NCBI RefSeq assembly: GCF_027409185.1
Contig: NC_084469.1
Span: 104,471,835-104,535,834 of the forward strand
Length of the DNA: 64,000 nt
From: Cynocephalus volans
Lineage: Eukaryota; Chordata; Mammalia; Dermoptera; Cynocephalidae
Reading direction: 5' to 3'
Part shown: positions 25,738-37,009 of the stretch, piece by piece
Numbering within the stretch: position 1 is the stretch's first letter
Layout of the letters: every line of letters starts with the position of its first letter
Program-made: the position numbers and the translations under genes
The notes under the pieces: model-generated
What the model was told of the DNA's origin: nothing
Seen by the model: the letters and a program-made list of their open reading frames with translations, nothing else
The model's database searches: none

Positions 25738-26037
25738 GCAAATATATGTGGTAGAAAGAAAGAAAACACTTGCTTAGTGGTTTTGCCTAGGTTCAGTGTA
25801 AATACTTACCAAAGCAGATTTTAAGTTATAATATCTGTTAAATTTTAAAATGTAAACTATGGTGGAGTTATCAACTTAGAATACAAGATGGAAACTAAAT
25901 GTGACTGACTCAAAACTACCTGTCAAAAGCACAGTAAAACACAACAGGTGTAAAGTCAGGGGAGAAAACCCAACTGTTCTGGTACTGAGTGAAAACCAAA
26001 GAGCAAATGCAAACCTTCAGGTTAAAGTGAACCACAG

Positions 26038-26202
26038 ATGCTGATAACACCAAGTCCGCAGTTTCATGTCCATATATAGGGATGTCCAGTTAGCTCACTT
26101 GGGAGAGTGTGGTGCTGATAACACCAAGGCCACGGGTTCGGATCCTATATAGGGATGGCCAGTTATCTCACTTGGGAGAGCGTGGTGCTGACACCACCTA
26201 GC
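26038..26202 (+). mobile_element. tRNA-Ile SINE trimer, 5' part
   Basis: A truncated unit is followed by two more tRNA-like units. The last is cut by the LTR at 26,203; its remainder is at 26,918-26,970. Confidence 0.85.
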
Positions 26203-26917
26203 TGTTATAGCCGAGTTTTAAAGGAGACACAGTCAGAAGGAGTTTTAAAGATTTTATTCCCGCAGCCAGGGCTACAACAGCCAATCCAAGCTGCGGCCCT
26301 GAGCCTGATTTACTTTCAGTTTTTACGCTCAGTTGGGCGTGATCGGGTGATTGATTGCTTGTTTTGCGTTCAGCCAATGCAAGCAAGCCTTGTGTACATA
26401 AGCTAATTTTTTGCGGTTAGCGTTTGGCAGGGACTCAGGGACTTAGGGACTCTCCGCCTGTCCTTGGCAAGGACTTTCTGACCATTCTACCCCCCTCCCT
26501 ATTATCCTTGAAATGAACCAAAATAGACGTCTTTACAAAATGATGTTATTTATGTCAAACCTTGAGCCGTCAACTAGGGACATCCTGAAAGGCGCAAGAG
26601 CAAGCATAGCTGGTTTACAGAAGCTAAAATATGCAAGTTATAGCAAGATATAAAACTTTTCATACAGACTATTTTGAACAAGCTTTATTTAGGTAAGGGC
26701 CTTTATCACATCTAGGCACAAAGGCAAAAAGGGTAGTTACTTAAGGAGGGGTCCACTTTAGAGAGCAACGTTGTCTCTCATCTACACAGGAAAGAGCTGG
26801 CCGCTTGTAGTTTTCTTGCTAACACAGGCACAAGCCTGTGATCATAGAGCTGTAGGATACAGAAATATTCAGCAGCTTGCATTGGAACAAGATGGGCTAA
26901 TGATGTTACCTGTAACA
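26203..26917 (-). mobile_element. LTR inserted in a SINE trimer
   Basis: This block of about 715 bases begins TGTTA and ends TAACA, with AATAAA on the minus strand (26,253-26,258) near its U5-like end. SINE sequence continues on both sides, so the SINE is older. Target duplication is unclear, perhaps 3-4 bases. Confidence 0.6.
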
Positions 26918-26970
26918 AGCCAAGGGTTGAGATCCCCTTACCGGTCATCTTTAAAAAAAAAAAAAAAAAA
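26918..26970 (+). mobile_element. tRNA-Ile SINE trimer, 3' part
   Basis: agccaagggttgagatcc through the accggtcatcttt terminus and A-tail completes the interrupted unit. Confidence 0.85.
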
Positions 26971-27444
26971 TGTAGATTAGAAATTATGCTGTTAAGGATC
27001 AGTCCACTGACCTGGCTACAGAAGCTGAAACTTAAGCGCTGCTGTCAGTGATACATGGTACAAAACTGCTTCCAAAAACAGAATTGCCATAGTAGGATTC
27101 AACATTAATGAAACTATTAATTACTCAACTTTTTGTACTTGAAGGCTAATGAAAAAACATTTATAGTCTAACTAAAGAAATCTAACAGTTTTAACTAATG
27201 TGAAAAAATATTGCAACTACGTTTAGGTTTTGTAAGATAAAACTTGAGAGATCTAGGATGTTCTAGTTCGATATACTGGGCTCAAAACCTACTACCCTTT
27301 TGAAATGCATCTAGACTAGACTATATCCCTTACATAACATCATTGTCATCATCATCTCATGTTTTCTCTTCAGTGGGTTTGATTCATTGGCTGTGTTCTG
27401 TGACGAAACCATGTTGATGGTACTAAGAATATTTTTTGGTGGTT

Positions 27445-27635
27445 ACTCTCTTTTTAACTTTTTGAGGAACTGTTATACCCTTCCATAGCAGTCACAGCGT
27501 TTTCTGTTCCTTTTAACAGTGCACAAGTGTCCCAATTGGTGTTTTCTTTTTTTTTTTAGTCCAATTTTTAAATTAATAACCTTGGAACAAATACATTAAT
27601 TGTAATTCTTTGTATTTACACAGCATTTTGAACTG
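27445..27635 (+). repeat. Direct repeat copy B, abutting the TAF9B relic
   Basis: This is the second copy of the 24,395-24,570 unit, 3 kb away. It ends at the exact point where the TAF9B-like sequence is cut off, with a short shared cattttg-like overlap. Confidence 0.85.
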
Positions 27636-27639
27636 CAGT

Positions 27640-28375
27640 TGTTGCAGGAACTGGTTTGACAGGTCTAGACTGAGAAGGTGGAAGCTGTACCATAAATCTT
27701 TGGCTTGGCCACTGGCACTGGAGTTGCAACTTTACTTGGAACAGACACTGTTTGTGGGGTTGCTATAGCAGGCATGGTAGGTCTGCTACTAACAGCACCA
27801 ACACTTAACCATGGAACTAGTCTTCCTTGGTTAGGTCTCTTTGTAATTAAGGACTTCAGCCTATAGTTTGGAGCTGTCAAGCAGTATCTATCAGGTGGCA
27901 GTCCAGGTCCTGCATATGGCTTAATCAGTGGCAAAGGGGTTTGATTTTTCTGCCTTGCAATATCCAGTAAAAAATCTCTCGGGGGAGGAGAGGTAAAAGA
28001 CTGGTCAGCATGATACTGGATTGCCAGTCTCACAACAACATCTGCATCAACATTAGCTTTCTTAGCATGGCTTGAATAAATCTTTGCATCGTCCAGAATT
28101 GTAGTCACATATCAGAAAGCAAATTCCAACATTTGATTTATAACCCTTTGTTTGTACTCTGTGATTTCCATATCCTTCAGGATCTGTGTCATCAGCAAGG
28201 CATCTCTTGGAGCGTTCTTGGGAGGCACCACCTCGCCCGACTCCATGCTATCCAGCCACTCTCCAACTAGTGCTTTCATTTTCCTGATGGTGTTCTTTAA
28301 AGCACAAACATTATTAACTTCTATGAAGTCCAAATAATCTATTTTTTCTTTTGCTGATTTCCCTTTTTGTGCCAT
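27640..28375 (-). pseudogene. TAF9B: TAF9B-like processed pseudogene
   Basis: The minus strand encodes intronless sequence matching TAF9B, a histone-fold subunit of TFIID and SAGA-type complexes. Segments read [19 protein letters not shown], then [20 protein letters not shown], then [20 protein letters not shown] and [16 protein letters not shown]. The wording favours TAF9B over TAF9. An Arg codon in MLEFAFR is now TGA at about 28,114-28,112, and frame is lost near 27,665. Homology stops in codons corresponding to the TAVQN segment, with no 3' end or poly(A). The first 48 residues or so of the upstream frame ([14 protein letters not shown] start) are not TAF9B and were not identified. Non-functional. 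Confidence 0.85.
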
Positions 28376-28456
28376 ACATATGAATTCTTTACCAAAGCTG
28401 AAGTCATGAATATTTTGCCCTATTTTTTTTCTGAGTATTATAGTTTTATCTCATAT

Positions 28457-28815
28457 GTTGTTTTTGTCAGTTTTCTGTTGCTTATAACAGAACAGCTGAA
28501 ACTGGGGAATTTAAAGAGAAGATTTATTTCTCACAGATCTGGAGGCTGGGTAGTCTAAGGGCATGGCTTGGCATGCTGTAAAAGCCATCTCTTTGGTGGG
28601 GACTCTGCAAATTCCCAAGGTGATGCAGGACATCACATGGTGAGAGGGTAAGGGCATGCTAATGTACTTCTTCCTCTTTTTATAAAACCACCAGTCTATT
28701 TCGCTGTTAACCCACTAATCCATTAACCCATCAACCCATGAATCCATGCATTCATGAGGGCACAGACCTCATGATCCAATCACCTCTTAAAGATCCCATC
28801 TTTCAAATATTGGTG
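28457..28815 (-). mobile_element. MaLR-like LTR
   Basis: The minus strand carries GAGAAATAAAT and a run resembling the MST/MLT1 3' end, ending near the junction at 28,457. The 5' part with the leading GGTGATTGGATCATGA motif lies near 28,780. Confidence 0.75.
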
Positions 28816-29592
28816 CATGTCTCAAACTTTTCTGTTTCTTTGCATGTCTTTTAGTCTTCTTGCAAAACAGACATTTTAGGTAATGTATCATAGCAACTTT
28901 GTGTCCTGATCACCTTCCCTCCAGGGCTTGTTACTGTTATTTGTTTATTTGTGCAGTGACTGGCTGGATAATTTTTGCAAGGTCTATTTCAATTCCACCT
29001 ACAGTGTTAAGTTTCTGATGTTGCTTCTTATGCTGGGTACAGCTTTGGGTAGGCCCACAATCACCATGGAAGTGCAGTGATATTCATAGGACTCTTTTCC
29101 CCTTTCGCGAATCACACCTAGTAGTTAAGCCCCATTAATTACTGGCTCATCGCTCTATTGTTTTCTACAATGTCCTGGGGGTGTATCTTGCTCTACAAAT
29201 TAATCCAGTGAAACTCTGGCTCCCTTCAGAAAATAATTTCTTAGGTCAGTATTTGATATTTGTTCTGATTCTTACGGGCCTCCTATCAACCACCTTACTC
29301 CTGAGTTCCATCCTGAAAACAAGTCTACAGACTAGGCTTTATTGTCTATACATTAAATTCATAAATCTCCTCCCAATTGCCTCACTCTTTCTCCACTGTC
29401 TTAAGAGTTCCCATTGGCTTGTACTTTTCATGATCTTTTGTAATTAAAGTTAAATCCTTTGGATAGAGTTACCTATTTTATGGACTTCTTTTCCCTTACT
29501 TTCAGAAAAAATCTCTGGGCTACGGTGCTGGAGCCTCAGCAAAAGGTACCTGGAGGCAGAATCAGAAATACCAAAATTCTCTTTTTTAAAAA

Positions 29593-29680
29593 AGAAAAGA
29601 TGACCCATAAGGGGATTCGAACCCATGGCCTTGGTGTTATCAGCACCACACTCTCCCAAGTGAGGCACAGGCCAGCCCTT
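29593..29680 (-). mobile_element. tRNA-Ile-derived SINE monomer
   Basis: Reversed body with attcgaacccatggcc. Confidence 0.85.
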
Positions 29681-29689
29681 CATATTCAT

Positions 29690-31159
29690 AATTACAGAAG
29701 CTGGGATATGTTAAAGGGAAATACAATTATATTTATGGCAGAACTTTTCCCCAGTACCTATATGAAACCTGAATTAAAATAAAAATTGCATCCAATCTTT
29801 AATAATCCCAACAGCCCACTTTATGCTCACTTTGTGGATGGTAAAATCTTGAAAGTGAGGATCCAGGAAGACAAAATGTCCTGCTCTAGTTAGATGATTC
29901 CACCCAGCAGGAAAATTACCACAGTTCAGAATATCACACTGTTGCATATAGTTTCTCCTGTCTTTCAAGGAAGTCAGCTCACCACCTCATATCAAAGCAA
30001 ACAGTCCTCAGGTAAGAGTGCATTTGAAAAAGATGCATCATGTCTTAATGGAAAATAAATTTAGTCAAGATAGCAAAACGTTTAAGATTGAGGTGAAACA
30101 TTCAAATATTTTAGTTGACATTCTGATTGGATAATTGCTTACTTCCCACAGTCTCAAGTATTAAAATGATCAATACTATCAACAGGGTCCATTGCAAATT
30201 TCATAAATATCAAACAAGATCCTATGAGAAATACATCATACACTAAAATCTTATATATTGATACATGCTAGTGGAGATGTTATTATCCAATGTATGTATT
30301 AATTAAAATGCTAGGTTCTCTCTGATGCTTATGGGCCAGAAGTTTTCTATGCCTATATTGTGGCTTCATAAAAGTCTGGGTTGAAATGCTGTGCAAGGTA
30401 TGAATTAATCTGTTATTCTGGGTTAGTTGAATTCCTTCTCTTAGAACAATTTCTTCATCCTTAATGTGGGAATGGTGTTAACTATTGCCTATGATGGAAT
30501 AGGATAAATTCGGGTAAGTTATGGAATTTGTTCAGTAGAGCATCTCTCAAAGAAGAGGCTTTCAAAGACTAGGTTAATCCATATAGGCATCTAAATACAT
30601 CATGGGTAGGAACTGAAAAATAAATTCAATCAACTTATGTACAACTATAATTTTTCAACGTACAAGTACATAAATTAAAAAATACATTGGACAAAGTAGG
30701 TTTGGCTAGAACGTGCAGTAGAGATATGCTATTGAGTGCTGCATTAACAATTTATCCAAACTGTGGCACCTTGTATTCCGTGACTATTTCCACATAAAGC
30801 AAAATCAAATGTACTCATGATTTAGGCAAATTTTTACATTGTGAAACAGTTATGGATGCGACTGTGACACAGACAAAAAACATCATAGTACCACTTCTCC
30901 TGAACTCTTTGAGATTTTTAGCCTGGCATAATAAAGATCATGTAGGTCAGTAACCAATGGACTCGGGGGCCATAGACAGTAGTGGGAGCTGTCACCTGCC
31001 AGAGGAGAAACATTAGACTCTGAGCATTGCCCACGAACCCTCTTTTTTGTTTCTCTGAGGATTTCTCATGACGGGCACAGACCGCAGCTCACACAGAGTT
31101 GTGGGTAGGGTAAACACAGTTCCACATGGTTTTGTCAAAAAGGTGCACAGGCACAGATA
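29690..31159. other. Unassigned spacer sequence
   Basis: AT-rich, no open frame of note, and no element recognised. Confidence 0.5.
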
Positions 31160-31164
31160 CCAGG

Positions 31165-31580
31165 TGATGGAGTTTGGATGTATTGTCCTCTCCAAAACTC
31201 ATGTGGAAATTCGATCCCCAATGTGGCAGTGTTGGAAACTGATTGAGTCATGGGGGCAGATCCCTTATGAATGGATTAATGCTCACCCTGGGGGAGGAAG
31301 GATTAATGAGTGAGTTCTCGCTCTATTAGTTCCCACAAGAGCTGGTTGTTTAAAAGACTCTTGCACCTCCCCTCTCTCTCTCTCTCTCTCTTGCTTCCTC
31401 TCCCCATGTGATCTGCTTGTACCCGCTGGCTGCCTGCCACTTTCCACCATGAGTAGAAGCAGCCTGAGGCCTGTGCCAGATGCAGCTGTCCCGGAATCGT
31501 AAGCCAAATAAACCTCTCTTCTTTATAAATCACCCAGTCTCAGGTATTTCTGTTACAGCAACACAAAATGGACTAATACA
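31165..31580 (+). mobile_element. MaLR (THE1/MST-type) solo LTR
   Basis: This is a classic MaLR LTR: TGATGGAGTTTGG start, CT-rich middle, CCAAATAAACCTCT polyadenylation block and ACTAATACA end. Perfect 5-base duplications ccagg flank it (31,160-31,164 and 31,581-31,585). Confidence 0.9.
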
Positions 31581-31701
31581 CCAGGGATGCAGTGGACATC
31601 CCTCCAGAACTTCAATGAGAATCAGAAAAAAGAGCACTGGAAGCAAATGCAAGCCATCAGTTTAAAAGGTGAATATCTACTGGGTATTTAGAGGGGTCAT
31701 C

Positions 31702-31820
31702 TAGGGCTGGCCGATTAGCTCTGACGGTTGGAGTGCAGCCTTATAACACCAAGGTCAAGTGTTCGGATCCCCATACCACCCAGCTGCCTACCACCTCATG
31801 CCAAAAAAAAAAAAAAAAAC
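31702..31820 (+). mobile_element. tRNA-Ile-derived SINE monomer
   Basis: ggctggccgattagctc start, box B gttcggatcc and an A-tail. Confidence 0.85.
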
Positions 31821-32699
31821 AGATTAAGTTTAGCAAATGTTTCTAGGAACTCTTTCTTGCCTGCGGTGAAATCCCCCTCTGTGGTCTGTGGTCACGTTCC
31901 ACTCCTTCCCCTTCCTTGGGGTTCCACATTTAATCCAACTGCACTGAAGCTTATCAGAGACTGGGTGTCCACATAAACAATATTCACACTGATTGGTAAA
32001 TCTATGGCACTAGAGAGGAAAATCCATTCTGACAATGATGGGATTGGCCCTATCACAGGCATTCTCCCTGTAAACTATCACGGGTACCATTTTTGATCAT
32101 TTTTTTGAGGAATCACTCACCTTTCATACCATCTGAGAGAAACAACTCCACTGAAGTTCATTTGAAATGCAGGAATAACTCTACCATGGCCATGGGATAC
32201 AGAGATGGGCACATCCAAAGAATCTTAAGTAATCTGAAGAAAAACAGAAAGTCAGGGCCCATTTTTCAACCCATATTTATAATACGAGAGGAACACTACT
32301 GGGCAGTACTATCAACAATGACTAATACAATATAGGAAGAAAAGGAAAGTCCTGCAGATACTCAGATTATTAGCAACAAGAATTAAGACATTCAGAATTT
32401 CATTATCTGTTTCTCATTTTCCCTTTAAAAACTCTGAAAGTCAATATTTTAAAAGCAGATTTCCTGGAAATCGATATGATTTTCTCAAGTCATGAGTGCC
32501 TTTCTCTGTATGTTTTTAACTCCCAACTTTTCATATTCACCTGGCATAAAGGACCCAGCACACCAAGAACATGTGTCCATTGGGGAAGTAATGTATGTCT
32601 GGTTCCCCACTCCAACAATGTTGAATCATAGAAAAGAACATTTCATCCCTGCCTGTCCCACCCCCACGTTCATCTGCACCTGTGGGAATTTTCACAGTT

Positions 32700-33000
32700 C
32701 TACTACTGACTCCTCCTGGCAGAAAATACTGACATGTTTACATGGGAAACAATCCATGGGATTGTTCTGCTTCTCACAAGTAAAATTAGGGACAGTCTGG
32801 TCCTGTCCTAACAGTCACATGATGGTGCTCTCAAAGGTCCTGTGGTCGCTGGGATAGACATTGTAGATATCTTTTAAGATGATCTTGAGTAATAGGAGAA
32901 AGTTCTTGTTCACCTCCGTGAAGGCAAACATGAGGGCCTGGACATGTGTGGTGTTGGTGCACCCACCTTCACCAAGGGAAGCACATTAACACTCAGGACC
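32700..33000 (-). pseudogene. Vomeronasal type-2 receptor (V2R) exon relic
   Basis: A minus-strand frame reads HVQALMFAFTEVNKNFLLLL, then DIYNVYPSDHRTFEST, a TGA, then VPNFTCEKQNN. This resembles the ligand-binding N-terminal exon of V2R family C GPCRs (HVLALxFAIEEINKN, IYN, and VPNYNC motifs). The TGA sits where a Trp is expected. No other V2R exon was recognised. V2Rs detect pheromones in rodents; many mammals carry only relics, often within zinc-finger clusters. Confidence 0.7.
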
Positions 33001-33594
33001 CATCCTGGCCTGCAGCATGGTCTACATCAAACAAAGGGCTCCGCTTAAGGAGCTCAGGGAGCTCTTTGCATGTATGGAAATAATTATTTTCCCCATGACT
33101 TTGGAAGGTGGTGCTAATGGGAATGAGTAATCCCAGGTTCAAGAAGTTGCTCTTAGCCCCGAATGAAAATAAAGGAGCAACTGATCTTTCTAGGGATAGT
33201 TTTTATGAAGAAACTTTAAATGGCAGAACATCAATATTCTTCGTAGCCTGAATAAAATATTCACATGGTGTTTAGGTAGGAGTGGGAGGAAGAATAAACC
33301 AAATTGTTCTGTGTAGTGGGGAAGGCAGGAATGACCAAAAAGTAATCATCACAGAATTTATTTAGGAAAATTTCAAAGCATGAGCAAAGAAGGAACCCCA
33401 GAAGAAATCGGTGTAGTCATCACAGAACTAAATTACAAACATCAGTCCTCAGAAGTTTTGTAGGCCAGTTTGTATCTTAAGTCTCAAGAAAGTTTGTTCA
33501 TCTTTAGTGTGAATTTTTCTAGGTTGCATTGAGAGATGTTCTGCTTTGTAATTCTATATGAATATAATGATGTCGATGGCAATGAGAGTATTAA
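33000..33594. other. Unassigned sequence beside the V2R relic
   Basis: It may hold decayed V2R flank; no frame or element was recognised. Confidence 0.4.
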
Positions 33595-33860
33595 CAGAAA
33601 TACTAACACTGATAAAGAAAGGACTTTAGGGAGAATTCCTAAGTGTCAGACACTGCACTCAGCACCTTGTGTGGACTGGCTCATTATACTTCGTTTTCAC
33701 AGCCTCCTGGACATGAAAGTCCTAATACTATCTTCAGCAGATCATAGAGGAAATGAGGCCTTAGAGGAGCTAGTGAGTTGACCAACTTTACATAGGCAAT
33801 CAGTAGGGATTCTTGCACTGGTCCCGAAGCTGCCTGACTCAGACCAAGGTTAAGCACTGA
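33595..33860 (+). mobile_element. MIR SINE
   Basis: MIR-like sequence with cctaagtgtcagacactg and aaatgaggccttagagg motifs. Confidence 0.75.
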
Positions 33861-34404
33861 GAACACTTCACCTCTTATTAAGAAATTAGGAAAAATGGTT
33901 CATTGAGTAGAATGGACTCCTTTGTGAAAATCAGAAACACCTTTATTTTTTCCCACTAATTCTATTGAAATCCTCTCTACGGAATAGATTTTTTTTGCCC
34001 TTGGTTGAAACCTTAACTAGGTGCTGCAATATTTCTAGTCACTATCAGTTGCTAAAATCCTGTGGTCACTTTCAGATACGGTGAGTGCCAGGCCAGTCTA
34101 CAACTCATGCAAGATGTGTGGAAGCAGAGCATGATGAGGAACCACTGCGTGAGAGTTATCTAACTGAAAGGAGAGCCAAACTTAATCAAAAGCAAAGATG
34201 TCTGTTTTCATCTCAATTATATATATGTCCAAGAAATATGAAATCATATGCACACATAAAAACATGTGCATGAATGTTTTATAGCGATCTCATTCATAAT
34301 AGTGAAAAGGAGGAAACAAACCAAATAGCCATTAATGAATGGATGGTTAAATAAATGTGCTATATCCATGCAATGGGATATTGTTCTTCCAAAGAAACAA
34401 ATGG

Positions 34405-34573
34405 AGCCAGCCTGTGGCTCACTCAGGAGAGTGTGGTGCTGATAACACCAAGGCCACGGGTTCGGATCCCATATAGGGATGGCCGGTTCACTCACTGGCT
34501 GAGCATGGTGCTGACAACACCAAGTCAAGGGTTAAGATCCCCTTACCGGTCATCTTAAAAAAAAAAAGAAACA
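34405..34573 (+). mobile_element. tRNA-Ile-derived SINE dimer in an L1
   Basis: Complete dimer; flanked by aaagaaacaaa-type duplications. Confidence 0.92.
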
Positions 34574-34671
34574 AACAAACAAACAAACAAATGAAACATT
34601 AATATATGCTACACATGAATCTTTCTTGAAAATTATGCTAAATGAATGAAGCCAATCACAAAGTCCACATA

Positions 34672-34969
34672 CATTCATGCATCACTTAACAATGGTAATA
34701 TTTCCTGAGAAATAGGTCATTACACAACTCTGTTGTGTGAACATCATAGAGGGTACTTATACATAGATGATATAGACTATTACACACCAAGGCTATATGG
34801 TAGAGCCTGTTGCTCCTATGTGACTAATGCATAGTTATACAATGTTACAATGGCTACAAAATCACTAGGTGATAGGAATTTTCCAACTCCATTATAATCC
34901 TAAGGGACCACTGTCATATACGTTGTCTGTCATTTTGACCAAAACGTTGTTATGTGGCACATGACTGTA
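34672..34969 (+). mobile_element. MER2-like Tigger non-autonomous transposon
   Basis: Ends cattcatgcatcacttaac and gtggcacatgactg form the terminal inverted repeat, flanked by TA. The interior matches the MER2/Tigger1 type (aactccattataatcc). Confidence 0.75.
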
Positions 34970-35309
34970 TTATATAGTTCCATTCATATGAAAGTCCAGA
35001 ATAGGGAAAGCAATAGAGACAGAAAATACATTAGTGATTGCCTGGGGCTGGGGATGGGAGGAGGAAGATGTGAAGAGAGAGAAGTGATAGCTAAAGGGTA
35101 GAGGGGTTTCCTTTTAAGGTGAGGAAAATGTTTTAAAATTCTGCTGGTGTTTGCACGTATTATGAATATACTGAAAACCAATGAATTGTACACTTTAAAG
35201 GAGTGCATTGTGTAGTATGTGTATTTTATTGCATCATAGCTGTTAAAATAAATAAATAATGCATTAGGAGTTTTGATCTAACCTGCTACGGATATCAAGA
35301 GTTCACAGG

Positions 35310-35392
35310 GGGCTGGCCACTTAGCTCAGGTGGTTAGATCACAGCCCTGTAACACCAAGGTTGGTTCCTGTATTGGCCAGCTGCCAAGAAAA
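35310..35392 (+). mobile_element. tRNA-Ile-derived SINE monomer at the arm border
   Basis: ggctggccacttagctcagg start. It sits directly outside the inner border of the right arm. Confidence 0.82.
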
Positions 35393-35924
35393 ACCCTCTA
35401 AAACCCTAACGAGTTAACAGGTACAACCCGAATTTACATATCCTTCTATTGTTTTTCTTATGCCACCCCCCAACACCCCCCCCCAAAAAAAACAGAGCTA
35501 GAGAGAAGTTACAGGGATGAAATAGATTTTACTCAATAAACGATTGCAATAGGGGAAGAGAGAATACAGGATACAACTAGACGTAATTCAAAATACAACC
35601 AGAAGAAGAAGTGAATTTACAGCCAAGGAGCAAGTTGGAAGAAGGGCGCATTGATGGATGGAAAATTACTAAGAGGAAACATCAATTCTAAGAGGATTCT
35701 GGCTGAAGGCAGACCCAGTGATCACATATCACCTGGGGGACAGTCGGGGTGAGAGTTTATTCAGATTTCAGATATCACATATGGATGGTTGAGAATTCTC
35801 CCTAGACTGACTTAGCAGGAGTTTTGGTAAAAGCAGATTCTACAGGGAAGTATACAGGTGGGCCTTGCTGAGGATAGGACTCAAGGGAGCCTGATGAAAC
35901 TTTGGTCAAATCTTTGTCACTTAT

Positions 35925-36094
35925 GGGCCGGCCCGTGGCTCACTCGGGAGAGTGTGGTGCTGATAACACCAAGGCCACGGGTTCGGATCCCTATATAGGG
36001 ATGGCTGGTTCGCTCACTGGGAGAGCGTGGTGCTGACAACACCAAGTCAAGGGTTAAGATCCCCTTACTAGTCATCTTTAAAAAAAAAAAAAAT
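35925..36094 (+). mobile_element. tRNA-Ile-derived SINE dimer
   Basis: Complete dimer; target duplication aatctttgtcactta. Absent from the left arm. Confidence 0.93.
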
Positions 36095-36799
36095 CTTTGT
36101 CACTTATATCAGTGAAAACAGAAATACAATTGCTTTAGGATTATAATGGTTGCATTTCAAAAGGACACACTCAAGAACTTCTCTAAAATAAATTTCCTCC
36201 CAGTGTAAAATGTACACTTGAGAGTTTATTGAGCACATCTCATAGGTTGTGGTTGGTCTGAGAAGGGCCCCCGCACCCAGGCTAGGGTAGCAGGATTCAA
36301 ACTTCCCACCACAGCCAAGTGCTCGGGAATCCTAGGGATTCCTTTTCTAAAGTTCCAGACCTGTGGGGGTGGAAGGGACAGATGGAAGCCTCAAGCTATC
36401 ATGGTCAAAGATCAAAATGGAACCAGATTCTTCATTACATATGCTGAGGTCCTTGTAAGTGTCTGTGCTTGTCAACAAGGGTCACAATTCCATGAATGGC
36501 CTCGCAGCATCATACCAAGCCCATGATCCCTGGAGGACATTAGACTGTTCCAGTGTGGCCTTGCCTGGGCGACCCTCTTGATCTGCACTTACTCCTCAAG
36601 GGGACGCTCCATCTGGAAACCGAGCCTGGAATTCCCTGCGCACACGTGTATCCTCACGTTCAGAAGGAGCTGCGGGAAGACATCAGTGTCCGACCCTTGG
36701 TCCGGGACGCGATCTAATTAAACACAAACATCCGCACACGGACTGCTCCGGCACCTTACCCCGCCGCGCACTCGAGCCTATAGAGAGCAGAGCCCTATT

Positions 36800-36870
36800 A
36801 ACTGTCCAATCAGGGACGCTGCGGGGAAGCTGGGTGGGGCCCCGCTGCGTGGCGTGTCTACGTCACTGTG
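36800..36870 (+). promoter_or_regulatory. ZNF791: Right gene promoter: CCAAT box and CRE-like element
   Basis: CCAAT at 36,806-36,810 and TACGTCA at 36,859-36,865 lie in a CpG island (about 36.6-37.37 kb) upstream of exon 1. Their order and spacing, about 50 bases apart, match the left arm. Confidence 0.6.
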
Positions 36871-36879
36871 CGCTCCCCG

Positions 36880-37009
36880 GCGTCCTGCTGGGCGTCCCAT
36901 CCGCCGTTAACGCCTCGTGGTCCGCCTGCCGCTTTCTCTGTAGCGCGGCTCGCTTCTCTGCCCGGGGATTCTGTAGGAAGGACGCGGGGACCCCGGAAGC
37001 CGGGAAATG
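36880..37009 (+). CDS. ZNF791: Exon 1 of the right KRAB zinc-finger gene (start codon)
   Basis: The exon ends with ATG at 37,007-37,009 followed at once by a GTGAGT donor. It supplies only the initiator codon in phase 0; the rest is 5' UTR whose start is not visible. The surrounding sequence is a CpG island. The flanking motif (ggaagccgggaaATG then gtgagtgt) is the same as in the left arm. Confidence 0.8.

Larger units (their letters stand above)
34240..35240 (+). mobile_element. L1 3' end, sense
   Basis: The sequence keeps ccatgcaatgggata, then the L1 3' UTR with attgcctggggctgggg and a gaattgtacactttaaa motif. A SINE dimer and a MER2-like element interrupt it. Confidence 0.8.
22413..35404. 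other. 13-kb spacer between the inverted arms
   Basis: This stretch has no counterpart in inverted orientation inside the window. It contains only repeats, a TAF9B-like processed pseudogene and a vomeronasal receptor relic. I see no intact coding gene. The two KRAB gene promoters face outward from either side of it. Confidence 0.8.

Noticed and set aside
27665-28375. Functional TAF9B gene
   Set aside because: Intronless, with an internal stop, a lost frame and a missing 3' half.
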